Positions 32,911 to 46,004 of a stretch of 64,000 bases of DNA are shown here, in pieces (position 1 is the stretch's first letter; every line of letters begins with the position of its first letter). A program made the position numbers and the translations under genes. The notes below the pieces were generated by a model, which searched no databases, was not told the origin of the DNA, and worked only from the letters and a program-made list of their open reading frames with translations. Location of the stretch: NCBI GenBank assembly GCA_947650285.1, contig CANTFL010001432.1, positions 62,001 through 126,000 of the forward strand, read 5' to 3'. The stretch comes from Hyaloperonospora brassicae. Taxonomy: Eukaryota; Oomycota; Peronosporomycetes; Peronosporales; Peronosporaceae.

Positions 32911-33118
32911 ACGATTAGTAATGCGCGATGTGGCGATCACTAATGCGCGACTATACGATTAGTAATGCGCGATGTGGCGATTACTAATGCGCGATATAGC
33001 GATTAGAAACGTGTAGTCGAAGAATCCAGTAGGCTCAGAGTAGCAACAGACTTTGTAAACTAAGGACCTAAATATATTCACTTTGCATTTTGCATCCAAT
33101 CACTCAAGCGCAATTACA
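32865..33118 (+). repeat. Copia A 3' LTR with four 22-bp tandem units
   Basis: TGTTGTAAAAGGAACACC...TTACA, closely similar to the 5' LTR apart from one missing tandem unit and scattered substitutions. Confidence 0.92.
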
Positions 33119-34609
33119 AAAATATTCAAGAAAGCAGATATAAGGTCAAGGTAGTCAACACATCGACATGTGATATATATATGTTTCTAATAGTGGCTTA
33201 TCGCGTCGAAGTCTTTACGATATATGTACATTTTGGATTGTCAAACTAAATTGAAAGATCCAAAGCTTCTACCCCAGAACCCGTGCCTAATTTATTATCT
33301 GTTTTTTGACCGAAGATGATTGAAATTGACGGCTCGGACAAATATTATACGCGCCGCGTGCATAATTAGGGCTCGATCTGAGCTTCCATTGGTCCATCAA
33401 CACATCGTGGCATAATCCTGTACGCTGAACACACACGGTACCACGCTAATTGCTCTAATATAAGCCCATCAACATAAAAAAATATCCTATTGTTGATTAT
33501 AATGGTATCTTATTTCTAGGTCAATACTAACAGGTCCGTTTGGATCCGCACACGCTTCGTCGGAAGTCTTTGTGACAAAGCAGAACGATATTTACCTTCA
33601 GGGAGGCAATGTGTTAGTCAGGAAATATGTCGCCAAAAACATCGAAAAGAGGAAATGAATTATCTTAAAAGTCTGTTGTATTTAGAGAATTAGACCCCTA
33701 AATAATTGAGGTCAAAAGACTGGCTCATTTCAATATAAGAAACGCTGAACGCCAAACGGCTAATAAAGGTAAGGGTCTGCTACTATGAAGTATTGCACCG
33801 CGCTTAATGTATTGAAACACTGAGAAGAGTAAGCAAACGATTGTTAAATAAGGACAAGGGCGCGAATTTTAAACTTCGTTGCGAAGTAGCAACAGCGTAT
33901 CAGATTCGTAAAAAAGTTGTGGGTAAAGCATTAATTGCAATGAGGACTAAAAACGACAAGCAAAAAGTAGCGAATCTCAATAGTAGCACACAGTTACTTT
34001 GTGTATCTGGCTCTTGTAAAAAGCAGATTTTATAGCCTAAAAGTGGCCATATATACGTAAATCACAACTCACTGCAAGGTGCTAATATAACGACTTGAAC
34101 GCCGTCCATTTCCATACAATTTCAGTCTTTATCTCGATAAGCGCGACAAGTCAAGGTAACGCCGATGTCGCCCATTGCTACATTTACAATTTTTCAGCAA
34201 ATAAAAATCGAGTGGTAAAGCACTGTGCCCTAACTGATTATAAAAAGGGGTGGGTTCCTGGGGTAGTGGTTCAGTAGGCTAATGTTTAGGATGATGACTG
34301 CCGGTCCAATTCTTTCACTCTATAAAAAAATCCCTGAGGGTGACAATCGCAGAATGAATCTCACAGTGGCTGGGAAACCTGCCAATACCTCTCAAAAACC
34401 ATATTGGAATATACCGTACATATTGGGTCATTCACGTACCCGAATATACCTCACCAAACCAACCAAATGATATACAGTCAAATGGAAGTTCAACATGTAT
34501 TGATATAACAAATAATTTATTTTCATACTTGGCATTTAATGCCTCAGACGATACATGTCATGTTTTAACTGCTAGCATCGATATATTTAGGTTTCTACCA
34601 CTAAGCATT

Positions 34610-34890
34610 CAATGAACATCTGACAAAAGTCTTAGAACGATCACATATATGTCGATTTCGTTCATGTTTGTATCCCACATTTCGATTTCATTGTCAGTAT
34701 TTCTTCTCGATACTTTCGTCGGGTTGTAATACACACTTTGAACCCTAATGTAGCTACTTTGTCCAGCTACAGACAGCGCCGAAGAAACACCACTCAAAAC
34801 GTTTAGTGGAATCAGACCTATATGCTTGCACAGCGGGCAGCATCAAAGAGAAGAATGTGACATTTAAATCCGACAACATGCTTATGCTGC
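34610..34890 (+). mobile_element. Short relic of the E1/E2 Gypsy family (pol linker)
   Basis: Around 34770-34885 the plus strand aligns by eye with E1 15205-15325: CAGCTACAGACAGCGCCGAAG against CAGAACTACAGGCTGCGCCGAAG in E1, ACCACTC with a matching distal part, and the shared block AGCGGGCAGCATC. The upstream part (34610 on) is only weakly similar. Confidence 0.5.
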
Positions 34891-37039
34891 ATTGAGAAAG
34901 CGAGTATTAAAGATATCGATATTCAATAATGTTAAATCTCGCAGAGGTCATAAGATGTTTGATGTATCGATAAAAGAATAAAAGAGGCGAATGTTTGATC
35001 GATTATATTAAACCAATTAAATTGTATGTAAAGCATCGATAGCGTATGCTTATATCTTGACCGTTTATACTATCTGCTTAAATATAAAATAAACCAGATC
35101 TGCGTCCATGTCTCAGGGATACCTAAAGAACCTATATTTGGATCGAAGAAGCATATTTGATGTAGTGGTGTTCAAAATTTTACTACGCGATCCCGGCACA
35201 CAGAAGACGGACTATATGAGAGAATACTCCCTCTACGTGTAAAGATCAACATCGCCTTGTGTGTTCGTCTTTACGGCGGGATGCCATCTTGTCACAGAGC
35301 TGGAATCATTCTAAACAGTAAGATTGTTCTGGACCGGATTTGCGGTTGATTGACCGGAGACCTTAACAAATCGCGTCGCAAATGTTCATGGTACCTTGAT
35401 ATCGATTTATCTTATCAAATATAGACCTTCATGTCCTATTTTCTTGTCGTGGTACTTGAGTCACTTGTCTGGTGACCACTGGAGGACATTAAAGCCGTAG
35501 ATCGATCGTGGTACTAAATCATTGTGGGTTTATATCGCCCAATGACAGTTTGTAAGTTGTCCTGAGTATTTTTGACGCTCCTGGACTATTAAGACACATT
35601 CAAATTTTGGGGGTGCTATTGAGCCCTTTTTTAAATTAAAGAAACCGTAAAATGCTGACCAAATGGTCACCTATCTAGAATTCGGTTGATTTAGTAAAAT
35701 ACTGATAGTCTTGAGCCAAAGTGGTATCCTTTTGTATCTTGTAAAATTAAATAAAATGACGTTTGGCCCAATATGTAACTTCATTGGTGATGTCTACCTA
35801 ATGAACACAGTTTAGAACAGCGATCATCGTACCTAAATATATTAAATATTTGCCACGTGTCTCCGTGCCGTCCTCATTTTTATTTGCATGGTATAGCTTA
35901 CATCTAAATAAGTCTATCTTGGTCAAATTTTTATAACTGAGATCGCGATCAGCTAGGTTGCAGTCTGGATTGTACTCTTTCGGGTTGATATCACGATTTT
36001 GACTTTGCAACAGAACTTTCGGTCGACAATGGACCTCGATCAAGATATATATCAATTATAAATTAGATCGTGGTCGAATTTGACTCATCTCTCGATTATA
36101 TATTTTGGTTTGAGATCGGCGATAGCGATATTTGGGTCAAAGTAACTGTTATCTGCACCTGTTTAAATGTGATTACAATTACAAACTTGTCGCGTCCAAG
36201 TTTAGGCAAATAATGCTAAATTAACATTCTCTCAGTATCGCTTGTTAAATTTCTCTACATATTCTGGTATTCCTCACACCACTATATCGTTATCATCGAC
36301 CTTAATAGTTTCAATAAAATTGAGCGATATTTCAGTTTCGATTATACTCATATGAGACCACGATGTTATATCGGACGGCTTATTAAAATTAGCCTATGAT
36401 GATGTGGGCCGCGCTCAAGTGGGCGGTCTTCCAATGCATACGTTTTATTTGCCTACAAGAAGTTAAGGTAGGCATAATACAACTATAAGGCGCCAACTAG
36501 ACCTACCCGTAAAGAAATACCCGATCTAAACTCCGTCTCTGCAGACTTCTTTATGCCAACAGACATGTTAAGGGGACTTATACAAAGTCCAGATTCATAT
36601 CTTACAATTTTAAGACCAGATCTGTAACATATTGCTAGAAACGATTTTCTTAGCGTATTATAAACATTTTAATTATTTTTATGTAGGTGAATGGATTGAA
36701 TGACGTTTGGACAATTATTGATCGGCGTTCAACAAATTTGTTTGTTGTTAGTTATATAAATCAGTATGTCACAATGATATATATTCCAATACAACCTTCG
36801 GACGGACACATAGTAAAGCGATTATATTTTTGTAATGTAAGAATATGTTACTATTGTAAATGATAAAGCCAGTATATAGGTTTCAAAACGATCGGTATAT
36901 TGTCAAACCATTAGATTACAGTGACCATGTCAGATATACAACTTCCATTGTTGGCCGCGTGTCATCTTACTTACGTAGATCATATACTTTATTGATAAAT
37001 GTTGCACTACAAATTATATGGTTTATGTTGCAAAAATGT

Positions 37040-37161
37040 AAATTCAAGAATATATCTACAGCCAGCTATTAGATTTATTTACGGAAATCAATGATTAAGC
37101 AAGCAATCATTGATTTCCGTGGATAAATCTAATAGCTGGCTGTAGATATATTCCTGAATTT
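37040..37161. repeat. Long hairpin, 57-bp arms and 8-base loop
   Basis: 37040-37096 is the reverse complement of 37105-37161 with three mismatches; the loop is AAGCAAGC. The stem is long enough to extrude as a cruciform or to give a Dicer-type substrate if transcribed. No ORF or terminal repeat explains it. Confidence 0.92.
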
Positions 37162-39630
37162 AACAGTACAATCAGCACGTGCTAGTAAGATAACCACAGG
37201 GAATATTCATTCATTTATTTATGCCACGTTGGCGTTGTGAGACAACAGCAAATAATATGCGCAGTTTACCTTATAGACTGATGTAAAAGTATGCGAATAT
37301 ATTGTTCGAGAATTACTGATCAAATTTTGTGATACTTTTGTCAAAAGTGGATCTGTAGCTTGGTTAATTTATTACGCCTATTTAATCAAGTCTCGAAGGC
37401 ATAAAAGTCACGCCAGGATTAAAAAGCGTATAAGATCGGTATTCCCAAAAACAATTATGGTTGATAGACACGTATAGAATCAAACTTGTTGATTTAGGAT
37501 TCTGGAGTGTAAACAACGACATGCCTGCATTCGTGTATAATCGTATATCAAAGACGGTTCATAATCTAGTTTACAAATCTTATTGAACTTTGCAGGTCTT
37601 ACCCAACATGGTACTTTATTCTCGTTTTATACATTGTAATATGAACTAAGTATAGCAAGCTACGCGTCAGCGATTCTTTTAGAACAATCAACCATTATAA
37701 TGTTAATCGCTAGTACTCGCGATACAAGACATGGATAGACATTTCATGGCACAAATTAGATTACCTTCGACCGTGTTATAGAGTCAGATACTCACAGCAT
37801 ACTTCAGACGGTGCGATGAGCGCCATTTATACTTATCACGTCAGCTGCATCAATTACAGAGGTACTCTTGTGAATGACAACAAGGCCTTATGATGAACAT
37901 ATATGGTAAAGACTTCATGGGTCTATTTAATTAGTGTTTGTTACTCTTGTTGTTTACATAGCACTTGTCACTAACAAAAGCCTTTGAAAATTTATAACCT
38001 CCGGAAGAATGGCAAAAATATTTGTATATTTTTAAACTATTTCTTCGTATAACTTAATGGCGGCTAATAAGATCATAGTTTTACTAAGCTCTCGCGCTGG
38101 TCCTATTACAGCTAATTATCTACTTAAAATAGTTTTGATAACTAGTACGATAACTAAACAAGGTTGCTGTCATCGACATAACCTGATGAAGTGAACCCGT
38201 TCAATTTGTGTATCACGACACTTGCGCAAAACATATTTACGTACAAAATGTATTACACAACGTTTTAAATTGGCTACCGTAAGCGTATCAGGCCGTCTTC
38301 TATAGAGTCATAACCAAACGAGATGATGGATACACACCTCGAGCCAGCATCAATCACCATATCTTCACTTCACGTATCATAATTAGAGCTTGAGATTTTG
38401 TAGAATTATCGCGATGAAAAACTAGCTGGCAATGTAGCCGTGATCCTTTGATGTTATTGGGGACATAAAAGCTATATTAGAAGATTTAATAGCGTAAGTA
38501 TACTTATACTCGCAATATTGGAAAAATGTTAAGCTTTGGCCTACCGAAAGTTCACCATCGCAGCCTATACAGCTTTCTCTAGACTGACGTCAGTCAAATT
38601 CGACCGGCCTAGTCGTCGGTTTTTATTGTTTTTGATAAATAGCTATGTGTTAATCGTTCAGGTTTCAAAATTACAGAGAGCATAGTTGTCTGCTGTTCCG
38701 CATTCGATTAAAACCTACTTTGATGATGTCCACCAAGACGACCTAGTTTTTTACTATAATATACTTTTATATAAAGAAATTTACTCGCGATTTTAGGCAA
38801 AGTTGTAGACCCCCCTGCGTTCAGATAGATAATCAGGTGATGCATGATGACTTGTTTTATTATTCTATATTTAGCTGACAGCTAGTGCACCATGTATGCC
38901 CTCATGAAATGCGCTTTGATGAATAAACATGCTTATTTATCCCATTCATGATGGCAGCTAATACATTACCACAAATGATATCAGAAAATAAAGAAGAGAT
39001 AGATATCTTTACATACGACTTTGTCAATCAAGATTTTGTTCTATATAATGGCAATAGCATAAAAGGTGGAGTTTTTACCGAAGAAGAAAGCTGCGCAATA
39101 ATAGGAATGTCAAGTGGTCACTGAAAAGATAATAGGCTAGAAACCGTGTATACTTATACTAAACGCGCGTGAAGTTTTCTGTTTGCGTATTCATCACAAG
39201 ATTAATGGGTAAGTGGAACTGAGAGACAAATATAAATAAATACTTTTTAACCTTTATATTTTATCGACCCATAGCGTACTGTTTATGTAAAAACTAGAAT
39301 CAGATGGGACGAACAAAGGAAGAAGTCAATGTTGCCCATAACCATCAAATCGTTTTCGTTGTTGATATGCAAAGTTATAAGATCTCGCTCAATCGAACAT
39401 TGGATGCACCAACACATCCTAGTTTCTACTACGCTTGAGCGTTTGTGCTGTGTTCACGTACCCTTTTCATAAATTATAGCAGACTAAACGGTTGTGTAAC
39501 CTCTACCACATCATTTAATTGCTGATAGAATCAAAATATTAAAACAATGCTTGCTCACAACTACATAGTAAAACCCAAGACAAGCTGGCAGTTCTACATC
39601 ATAGAATTTTTTCAGTCGCTCGTTCCGTAG

Positions 39631-39676
39631 AGATAATTATTTTAAATAGCACCTTTGCCATTTAAAATAATGATCT
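39631..39676. repeat. Small inverted repeat
   Basis: AGATAATTATTTTAAAT (39631-39647) pairs with ATTTAAAATAATGATCT (39660-39676), one mismatch, 12-base loop. Confidence 0.7.
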
Positions 39677-41926
39677 CGAACTGATTTTAATGGAGCGGAA
39701 TACGATTTCTTGTGCTATTCTGATAGCAAAGAATTTTTGCTATTGTTAGAGGTCCTCGCGTAACTCTTCCATTACTGTGCTGGAGTAGTTAAGGTCATCA
39801 TGCAGGTTAGCAGATTTTGTCTGGCCTTATTGAACGGTTCACCACTAATATCGCAGGTGAGGTTGCGTGGTGACCGGAATTATCTTTGTGATGAGCATTT
39901 TACTGAAGTATCCAATAACATAAGTCAGGGGGTTCATTCATTGATCATTCTATCCAAAATTGTCAAATAATATCGTAGATTTGAATTCAAATATTTAACG
40001 ATAAGTCGCATTCGGTTAAATTTCATTAAATTGTATGAAGAAAATTACATTATCGAAAAACAGGTCTTCTTAGTGATATAAAATATGTAGCAAAATATAT
40101 AAACGCATCTATCAAAAACGTGGATTCACCACCAGGTAAATTGATAATATAATATTTGTTATTCGTTAAAGGAGAATTTGATTTCACAACATAAAAAGAG
40201 ACATATACGAAACAAAGCAAGAGGGATCTGCATCTGCGTGTAGCCAATTTACGTTTGTGTGTGCGGATAGCCATCAATGTACAAAAAAGTGCAAAGCGCA
40301 AACACCTGATGGGTATAAGGTTGCTTTCAATGTATATATCTTATACTTCAGATGCGCTTCAAGCCCATTACGTAATCTAAATATGTCATTAAATGCGATT
40401 GACACTCATTTTAATAAAAAGAAATAGACATAAGACTTCATTTGATACGCAAGTCGTTATTATTGTCCAGTTTTAGCGAACGACAATGTATAATACTAAC
40501 CGGTGGATTTATTGGCACGCACACAATATAGCATTATTGTGTTCTCCACAACTTATATATACAAGAACTATCAATACTAAGTTCCTGACATCGCAAATGA
40601 TAACAACATGAATCGACACCAATTTCATAGTCAAAAAATGGCTGATCCAGTCATAGCTACGCATTTTAAGTCCCTTGATCGTTTGCAAAGTGGTTTACCA
40701 TCGCTGTATTTTGTCTCGCTGACCATCACGACTGTAAATTCTTCTTTGTAAATCGACAAGACTTTTAATGCTTCAGCCAGAGCATATTCAATACTGGCAA
40801 CGAGAAATTTTTTGAATTATTGTACATGTAGTTATCGACACGTATGCAGACAAAAACTACGAAGTCATATTTTCATTGCTAATATGATGATTTTTAAATA
40901 AACACTATTTTCTCGGATGATGCATAATTATATATCTCTGTAGCGATTAAAGCGATAGTTTTAGCTGCGCTTGCAGCATACAAAAAGACGTCTGTAATTG
41001 TTTCGAAAATCGGCCCGTTGTTGGATGCACATAATTGTTAATTCGAGTTCTGTGCACTTTAATCAGATAATCCATAAAGACATATTACTTTTGCGGTTGA
41101 TTAAACTAGATAATGTAGATCGTGCATTTAAGGCTCTATTAATTGACTAATATATAAGGTCGATCGATACACTACACTAATTAACGTAATATTCAAATCT
41201 GGAGCTCTTAATGTTAATTAGTGAGGGCGCGGCCCTGAATGTGATAGCTATATTGTTCATTGAGATATGTATAAAGACTTTATATGTTGAAGACCTCAAA
41301 ATTGACCAAAAATGGGGTTCGGATTAGTCGGTTGGTGAGGGGCATTCCACGCTGTTATGTGCGAATTTAAGTTTGTCGTGATCAAGTTATTTGCGACTTA
41401 TATTGAATAGGTTGAAGCAAAATTAATACGACAGACGTCTTACAAGCACTAATAAATCAAAATTTGGACAACTTGATAGATGGGGAAAAGGACAGGTAAC
41501 ACCGCTGGCTGATTGAGATCGGCTTCTGAGAGCCAATGATTTCAAATTGCGGGAACTATTTAATGCCACTTTCTTGTAATTAGGCAATACTGACGAAAAA
41601 CCGTTTTCATTGTATATAAAAATCTTGACAACTTATTAAGTAATACTCAGCAAGCCTGTCAGACCGTTTCAATACATCAATATCGATAATTTAAAGTGAA
41701 AAATATAAACGAAATGCTCTTTCGCATAACTCATGATTGTTGGTCAGTAATACGAATAATGGCCATTAACGAAGCGAAATATAATTACAAAGGCGTTCAC
41801 AAGATAGTCCAGATTCAATATGTCGTCTGATGCGTGAAACTATAAAGCGCACCTATACATATATCATTTCTAAAATTATGGCCTATATTATGAAAAAACT
41901 CTCTTGATCACATCAGCGTAAAAACG

Positions 41927-43777
41927 GGTTCTGCCGATTAATATACCGTAAAATATTCCCCTATAATACCCCAATTTTTAAGAAGGGTATTGTATTATGC
42001 AGAGTACACGATAAAATCACATGTTTCGAATAAAACTATTTTTATTTGGATAATAAACGACGTCAGTGGTGGAGTAATGTAGCAGGCTGTCAGTTACACA
42101 AATAGCCCGGGTTCAAAACCAGCAGCAATCACACAGATAGGACCCCCATAAGATGGATCTAAAATAGCCACGTAAGTCGTTATATTTCAGATTTATTGCA
42201 ATGCACAGAAAAAAAGAGCTGCAAACAAAAAAATGAAAAAACCTCACTCAACGACTAGATTGTCAAACTCATCTGCAATATTAGCGCCATCTGCATCATC
42301 AGGGGATTCTTCGCCAGCACTCACCCATTTACTCAGAAAGAGTCCACCGTACACGTCGTTTTTGGCAATGTGCCAGTCGCGGTAGTCTACAGCGAATCCA
42401 GATGCGGCAATTAAACTGCGGGCAACATCGTTGAGGACAGCTTTCCATGAATTGCTGACCCACGCCACCACCTCCTCCACGCTCGGTGGCCGCGGATTTC
42501 CGTTCTTGGTGTACTGCACCCGATTAGGTCTCTTTCAGTCGTCAATCACGCTCAATAGACAATTTTTAAACAACTTGAATGTTCCGATGTCCCCTGCCCG
42601 CACGTACGGCGTTAGACCACCAGGAATAACTATCATATCGATCTTCTTGCTGATGCACTTAGCCTTGACGTCCTTCGCTGTATACGCTCGCATCGAGTCC
42701 CACACGATCCCTTTGCCGTCGCAGAAGTTCAGAAGTGCTGGAAACATTAATTCGATCCACTTAATAAAAGGCCCACTGTTCATCCAGGGACGCTCTTGAT
42801 ACGCAACGTAAACCGCGCCGCTCTTCTGGATCATTTTTTTGCGCCATTTCAGATCAAAAGAGGTGGCAGCTTTGTCCCCTTGGCTGTGACGGTAACCGCA
42901 ACAGTGATCCGCATCAAAGCACCCCTGTCGACCGCAAAACGACATGACGTGCGCCGGTTGAGTCCACAGTGTCGCGCCGCGGGTCTTCAAAAAATACTGC
43001 CGTCTCATCCATCAGGAGCGTGCCGCTGGGGTTGAGCTTGCTCTTCTTTGATGAGAAGTACTTATGAAAACGCACGGCACGCTCAGTGAGCTCGTCTTTA
43101 CTTAATACGGTCAGGTTGGTCGTCCGTCGGAGAGAGAGGCCATTGCGAGCCACTTGTCCGATGTGCAGAAGTCATCGTCGTCCAGCTCGTCATTAGCGAG
43201 CTCGCGTGCGGATACATAAAACCACTGATGCGACGCGTTTTCCTTCTTCGATTTCAGGAAAACGATCTGATCGAACAGGACCTCCTCTACCTCTCCAAGC
43301 CGTGGGTGTCTACCGCCACTTATCACACGCAGCTGCAGCGCCGGGGAGTTCGTGATGGCTTCGCGGTGTTTTTACCAGGAGCGAATCTGGGCCCCTGACA
43401 CTTGCCACCCTCTCTCCGCTCGAAAGTGCTTTAATGGTATCATAGTAAATCCACCACCAGGACCTTCGATCCACTCGATCACTTCCCGCTTCTTGAGGGT
43501 GGTCTTAAAAACGCGCATGGGTGCCATGGTGTGCACTCGATGATGAAGGTCTATATTGCGAAGAGAGCTTTATATCTAGTAGATAAACGTATGAAGGGAT
43601 AACGGGCTTTTCTAAATATTCGCTACCAACGATTAGTCTAAGGCAATAATTGAATAAAATTGGAATTTTATTATAACAATTTATGGTTTACTAATGGCCA
43701 CGGTATAATACTGTTTGTTTATTTTACAATATGGATAGGGTATTAAATTCGGACAGGGTATATTATACGGCAGAACC
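41927..43777 (-). mobile_element. Pogo-like (Tc1/mariner superfamily) DNA transposon with TIRs
   Basis: Terminal inverted repeats GGTTCTGCCGATTAATATAC (from 41927) and, read from the right end inward, GGTTCTGCCGTATAATATAC (from 43777) match at all but two positions. Between them lies a minus-strand transposase pseudogene. Both subterminal regions carry further ATACC motifs. A flanking TA duplication is not obvious at my chosen ends, so the true tips may lie a few bases outside. Confidence 0.75.
42244..43529 (-). pseudogene. Pogo-like DDE transposase
   Basis: Start ATG at 43527 (MAPMRVFKTTLKKREVIEWI). The N-terminal helix-turn-helix region has the form seen in CENP-B/pogo transposases (HFRAERGWQVSGAQIRSW), followed by an in-frame TAA at 43372-43374. 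The DDE part reads LLMDETAVFFEDPRRDTVD near 43020-42960, then ALMRITVAVTVTAKGTKLPP in another frame, GKGIVWDSMRAY and KKIDMIVIPGGLTPYVRAGD near 42720-42590, and ends with the SVEEVVAWVSNSWKAV helix and an acidic tail (42519-42244). At least three frame changes and two stops. Tpase would cut and paste the element; this copy is dead. Confidence 0.82.
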
Positions 43778-43990
43778 AGTTAGATTGTATACCAGTCTCA
43801 GAACCTTATGAACAATGCACAAAAATATTAGTGTACCCTCACATAACTGTTCTAACCTTTATTAGGGTCCCAACGTGTAAATATGAGAAAAATAGCTATT
43901 CTGTATATATCTTAATGGTACTCGTTTTTTTCTGCCATCCGTTTCCATGCACGTCTGAATAATTTGCAATGTAAATAGAAGGCCGATCAA

Positions 43991-44489
43991 AGGCTTTATT
44001 TATATGGAAAATATGATAGTATCAACGATACAGTACTGATGAAAAAAATCATTCCATCCTGCATCGGTAGTCTCGATCACTCCAAAAAAATATACCACAA
44101 CCGGCTGCGAACCGGGGGAGATCTATGAGGCATAGAGATACATACCGTTATTTTACCAATCACCGTCGAAGGCACAGAGGAAATCCAATCTAGACGATAC
44201 TGAGTGTTTTGCGGTCTCAACGCATGCGAACTAAATTTAGTTAGTTGGAATCGATATGCAGATACGAGTGGTGGTATGAATCAACGAGACTACGATCAAT
44301 GGTCGTAACACATACGTGATGTAACTACGTACTTAGTGCAAAAACGTGTTTGGGTCGTCCATTGATGGAGCCATATCGTGGGTACAGAGCAATAATCACG
44401 CGAATGTAGCAATTTGACCTATGATATCGTACCATACTCCCAGTAGAAGACAAACAAGTAGAATCACAGGTGGAAATTGACATAGGTGA
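43991..44489. repeat. Left arm of a large near-perfect inverted repeat
   Basis: 499 bases, reverse complement of 45506-46004 with only a few mismatches and no gaps. The spacer of 1,016 bases (44490-45505) is AT-rich without ORFs. Weaker similarity seems to continue outward (GGCCGA near 43981 and its complement near 46014). Confidence 0.93.
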
Positions 44490-45505
44490 TAAGAAATGAG
44501 CATCAAATGATGCCTTGGAAGGTAGTGATGTTGTGATCAGATGTCGTGTCATTAAATGTTGTGCAGAGTTGTTTTGCGCTCGAAGATCTGCTACAACTTA
44601 TAACAATGTGCCAGATAATTATTTGGAAATACTTGTGCTCCGTTAGCGCTCTGACGATGAGTCGATGTGATACTTATATAACATTATTTAAATGGGTAAG
44701 TTCTCCTGGAGCTGTAATTTAAGGGCTGATCGATTATTGCAAAGTTTGATCGTTGACAAAAATTATTTATTTGATTCGCCTAAATTAGCTAGTCACTTTT
44801 AATTTTAGATCTCCTAATCGATTTGGTAGCCACTTGTTCCGAGTATAAAAAAATTGATACCAACAAATTATGTATTCGATCGTAGACTTAACAAAAACAA
44901 TATTGAATCAAGAATATTAGCTCCTACGATCTGGGATATCTAGTCGACTTACTCGTATATTACTATTAACTAGCTTAATTTGAGTATTGACCTGCTAGTA
45001 TACAATCGTAACAAAGAAGAATTATGAGAGAATATACTTTTGACGAAAGTGTAAGAAGATCATTGTCGTCGGTAGGACATTAATTACGCATAGAAGAAAA
45101 GTACAATGTGCAAATTAAGTAACATCGATACTACGTACTAAATAACCAACTTATTAATATGCATGTTCTGCTGCCTAAACTAACATGTACATGATCTTAC
45201 AAGTTTGTTGACGTCTGCAGTCCAGACACTGTAAAATCATTTATAATTTCAATAATTTTAGTTATACCAATGCGTCAGTATTTATTTTTCTGTGAACAAG
45301 CCTACACACTGTATTCACAAACAAAGATTGACCTTGTATACAGATAGCGTCGTTCATGTAGCTAAATTAAACACATCGTAAATATTGCATAAGAATCATA
45401 CGAACGAACAAATACAATCCAAAATAAAACCCTTTTTTAGTCTTTGAACAATATAATTTTACGAAGAGTCTGCAAGTTTGCCTAAGTTCAAGCATCTTTC
45501 TTCTT

Positions 45506-46004
45506 TCACCTATGTCAATTTCCACCTGTGATTCTACTTATTTGTCTTCTACTGGGAGTATGGTACGATATCATAGGTCAAATTGCTACATTCGCGTGAT
45601 TATTGCTCTGTACCCACGATATGGCTCCATCAATGGACGACCCAAACACGTTTTTGCACTAAGTACGTAGTTACATCACGTATGTGTTACGACCATTGAT
45701 CGTAGTCTCGTTGATTCATACCACCACTCGTATCTGCATATCGATTCCAACTAACTAAATTTAGTTCGCATGCGTTGAGACCGCAAAACACTCAGTATCG
45801 TCTAGATTGGATTTCCTCTGTGCCTTCGACGGTGATTGGTAAAATAACGGTATGTATCTCTATGCCTCATAGATCTCCCCCGGTTCGCAGCCGGTTGTGG
45901 TATATTTTTTTGGAGTGATCGAGACTACCGATGCAGGATGGAATGATTTTTTTCATCAGTACTGTATCGTTGATACTATCATATTTTCCATTTAAATCAA
46001 GCCT
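45506..46004. repeat. Right arm of the large inverted repeat
   Basis: Mirror of 43991-44489. No coding content is recognised in the arms and no TIR-like ends or target duplication are evident. Confidence 0.93.

Larger units (their letters stand above)
28380..33118 (+). mobile_element. Ty1/Copia element A, full length but decayed
   Basis: A 4,739-bp element with LTRs at 28380-28655 (276 bp) and 32865-33118 (254 bp). It has a PBS matching the anticodon region of initiator Met tRNA, a gag-protease-integrase-RT-RNase H order (the Copia order), and a purine-rich tract (GAGGCGAGTGAGAG, 32851-32864) before the 3' LTR. Stops and frameshifts occur in every domain. The flanks (ATATA before, AAAAT after) do not give a clear 5-bp duplication. 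Confidence 0.92.
33119..41926. other. AT-rich gene-poor tract
   Basis: Almost 9 kb of AT-rich DNA with only short ORFs and no recognisable host gene. It contains a Gypsy relic (about 34610-34890), a long hairpin (37040-37161) and a small inverted repeat (39631-39676), listed separately. Confidence 0.6.

Noticed and set aside
28375..33125. AATAT near both outer ends of Copia A as a target duplication
   Set aside because: The copies are offset by one or two bases from the LTR ends and the sequence is AT-rich, so it is not convincing.
42100..42125. tRNA B-box-like GGTTCAAAACC with a GTGGTGGAGTAATGTAGC stretch upstream
   Set aside because: No cloverleaf can be drawn and it lies inside the pogo-like element; probably chance.
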